From assembly GCF_051106095.1 (NCBI RefSeq), contig NC_135785.1, positions 104,901,001 through 104,965,000 on the forward strand: a DNA stretch of 64,000 bases. The letters are read 5' to 3'. The translations under genes and the position numbers were made by a program. Of the stretch, positions 62,001 to 64,000 are shown piece after piece. Each line of letters opens with the position of its first letter. Position 1 is the first letter of the stretch. The notes beneath the pieces are model-generated. The model was not told the DNA's origin. It did no database searches and saw nothing but the letters and a program-made list of their open reading frames with translations. The stretch is from Pogona vitticeps. Its lineage: Eukaryota; Chordata; Lepidosauria; Squamata; Agamidae.

Positions 62001-63599
62001 TTTGTTATTATTTTCATGAGTACCGTCTTCAGCTTTTGATTAAATCCCACAATCTTTCCCAACAGCCAGAATCCTCTTACATAGTTCTGCTGGCAGAAAA
62101 GAAATAGCACCAAGTACGGCACCAAACTGCTGCTAATGAACAAGTCCCCATTTTGATTCCTGGTCATGCACCAAACCACCTGACTGGTGCACATTAGGAA
62201 TTCAAGCAGGGACTCACTGACTACTGGCAATTTGGTTCTGTGCATTATGGTATTTCCCTTCTGCCAGCATAAACTATGTAACAGTGTCCTGGCTATTGGT
62301 AGAGACTAGGGAATTTAATCTGTGGTTGAAAAGTAAACAAATGTTGGAAGACTTTAAACAAATTGTATGATGGAGCAGAAGAGCATTGTATGCTTATATG
62401 ACCTGAAGGAACTAGTTAAACAGACTGGATTATTTTGGCTTTGTTTTGGGAATCACACTACAGAGAGCCCAAGGTCTCTTAAGGACCAATATGGAAAAGA
62501 GAATTAAGAGTTGAATATTTGGTAATGCCTCAACCTATTCAATGAAGAGGTTTACAAAATTTTGAGCAATATTTAGCAATAGTGGTCACATTTCTTTGAA
62601 TATATATATTTAAAAATACATGCTGTGTGCTTTGGTAGTTAGTAATGGCTAATTTAGTGGACTGATAGAAGAATATTCCTGCAAGTTATATAGTAAAAGA
62701 TTTTTCTGTAGTAAAGGGCATCTGGGGAAGACATTTGACTGTTTTAAAAGCAAAAGCCGAGTAGCTTCTTGGAAATTCATTTCCTATCCTGATAAGAGCT
62801 TGGTTATTTCCCACATGGCATATGTTACATATGGACTTTCTATGTATAGGTTTAATCCTATTCCTACACTAATCTTAGAGTAACTCCCAAAGGATCCAGT
62901 GGGATTTACTTCTGGGAAACATGTATAAGAGTGCAGTATGAGGGTAATATTATGGATTGCCAAAGTCCTTTCAACATATTGTTAACACTGCACAGTTAAA
63001 TTTACAATCTGTAACTCAAAATAGGTTCTTTGTTCACTTTATGTTATGGTCTATTACTTCTTTAAGGGCAAGTTTAAACATTCTGTTAGCTTGAATTCTA
63101 ATTTAATTTCCAAAGGAAAAGAGTAAAAGGATACTCACATAATTATTTTATCTTGTGACTAATTACAACATCACAGCAGGGTTAGGAGGCATCACATCTG
63201 TTAGGAACTGAAGGGATACCTTGATATTGGTCAGCCCAATGAAATGTACACTGGCATCAGCTATGGCTCAATATTCTTCCAAAGTCTCTGTAAATCAAGT
63301 CAGATTAGAAAGATGAGAAAAGAAGGAAGAGCAGGTGAAAATAATGTTGACCACAAAGTCTGCCAGATAATGAAATGGACAGCATACTTACCGTATTCAA
63401 GGAAAAAAATGCTGTAAGGTGAAATCTTCAGAGACTGGAACTAATGTATTACAAGCTGCAGTGTTACCTATGTGGAGTAATGAATGCACAATAATGTTAT
63501 TTCTGAGATACCGAGAACATAATTATTTTATATTTACAAAATGATGCATTGGCTATTAATTCCTTACTGCAACAAGCAATGTTTATGCCTCACTCCTAA
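62001..63599. other. No recognisable feature
   Basis: No element ends, RNA genes or protein families recognised in 1.6 kb. Confidence 0.5.
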
Positions 63600-63895
63600 A
63601 ACACTGCTTTTCATGGTGCATAGGATTTGGGCAGTTTCTTTTAGGGAGTCATTCCGTCTCGTATTTGATCTTCCTTTTTTTCTGCTGCCTTCTGTCTTTC
63701 CCAGCATTATTGTCTTTTCCAGAGAATCCCGCCTTTTTATGATGTGCCCAAAGTAGGACAACCTCCGTTTCATCATTTTTGCTTCCAGAGAGAGTTCAGA
63801 CTTGATTTGCTTTAGGACCCAGTTGTTTGTCTTTCTGGTGTTCCAGAGTATCTGCAAAGCTCTCATCCAGCACCCACATTTCAAACAATTTTTTT
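63600..63895 (-). mobile_element. RTE/Bov-B-like LINE C-terminus
   Basis: The minus-strand frame reads MKCGCWMRALQILWNTRKTN, NWVLKQIKSELSLEAKMMKR, RLSYFGHIIKRRDSLEKTIM, LGKTEGSRKKGRSNTRRNDS. This is the C-terminal end of RTE/Bov-B-like ORF2 (WCWRR.LrIpWtaRkTN, L.YFGHimRR..SLEKtiMLG..eG.RrrGRp..RW.D). It is close to, but distinct in wording from, the classic Bov-B pieces at 55642 and 60465, so it is a second lineage that also includes 45925-46510. It is a C-terminal piece with no reverse transcriptase domain in view; sequence below 63600 was not recognised. Confidence 0.85.
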
Positions 63896-64000
63896 TTTAC
63901 TGTTAATTTTCTTTACTATTGAGATTTCACATAGTGATGAGGAATACAAGAATGTGGATGGATCTTGGCCTTGGTCGCCAGTGGCACATCTTTACACTTG

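Overview
This window looks like non-coding, transposon-rich nuclear DNA of a squamate reptile (lizard or snake). The evidence is the repeat content. There are several RTE/Bov-B type LINEs, a tRNA SINE carrying a Bov-B-like tail (Sauria-SINE type), a second tRNA SINE with an (AATAAA)n-type tail, CR1, L2-like and L1 remnants, a DIRS fossil, and many hAT and pogo/Tigger-like non-autonomous DNA transposons. I found no host protein-coding exon, tRNA, rRNA or CRISPR that I could support. All recognisable coding sequence belongs to mobile elements, and most other reading frames are chance or run through microsatellites.

Layout. 0-2.6 kb: possible LTR-like fossil, a hAT copy and two head-to-head ends of one LINE family. 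2.6-12.4 kb: mostly unrecognised sequence with SINE pieces, compound microsatellites and one inverted pair of an unnamed repeat. 12.4-16.2 kb: a dense hAT cluster, including elements butted end to end through a shared 8-bp target site and a 1-kb hAT with a GC/purine-rich core. 17.3-18.1 and 27.2-27.6 kb: Tigger-like foldbacks. 18-29 kb: largely unrecognised. 29.2-31.2 kb: CR1, L2-like and RTE pieces. 34.3-34.7 kb: a hAT MITE remodelled by an inverted duplication. 36.7-38.5 kb: microsatellites and short tandem duplications. 38.5-40.5 kb: a Tigger-like foldback with two nested SINEs. 40.9-44.4 kb: a broken DIRS-type element holding a Tigger-like MITE. 45-54 kb: RTE remains, an LTR-like fossil, a foldback, a MITE, a SINE and a recent 5'-truncated L1. 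55.1-57.0 kb: a hAT interrupted by Bov-B. 57.2-57.4 kb: a perfect 103-bp inverted repeat with hammerhead-ribozyme-like motifs on both strands and long target duplications. 60.5-63.9 kb: Bov-B/RTE ends, a Tigger-like element with internal tandem units and a LINE fragment.

There is no gene network to describe. What can be read here is a history of insertion, nesting, hairpin formation and template switching. The strongest items for follow-up are the hammerhead palindrome (57.2 kb), the template-switch signature (34.4 kb) and the serial hAT insertions sharing one target duplication (13.2-13.6 kb). I saw no clear sign of a wholly new biological system.
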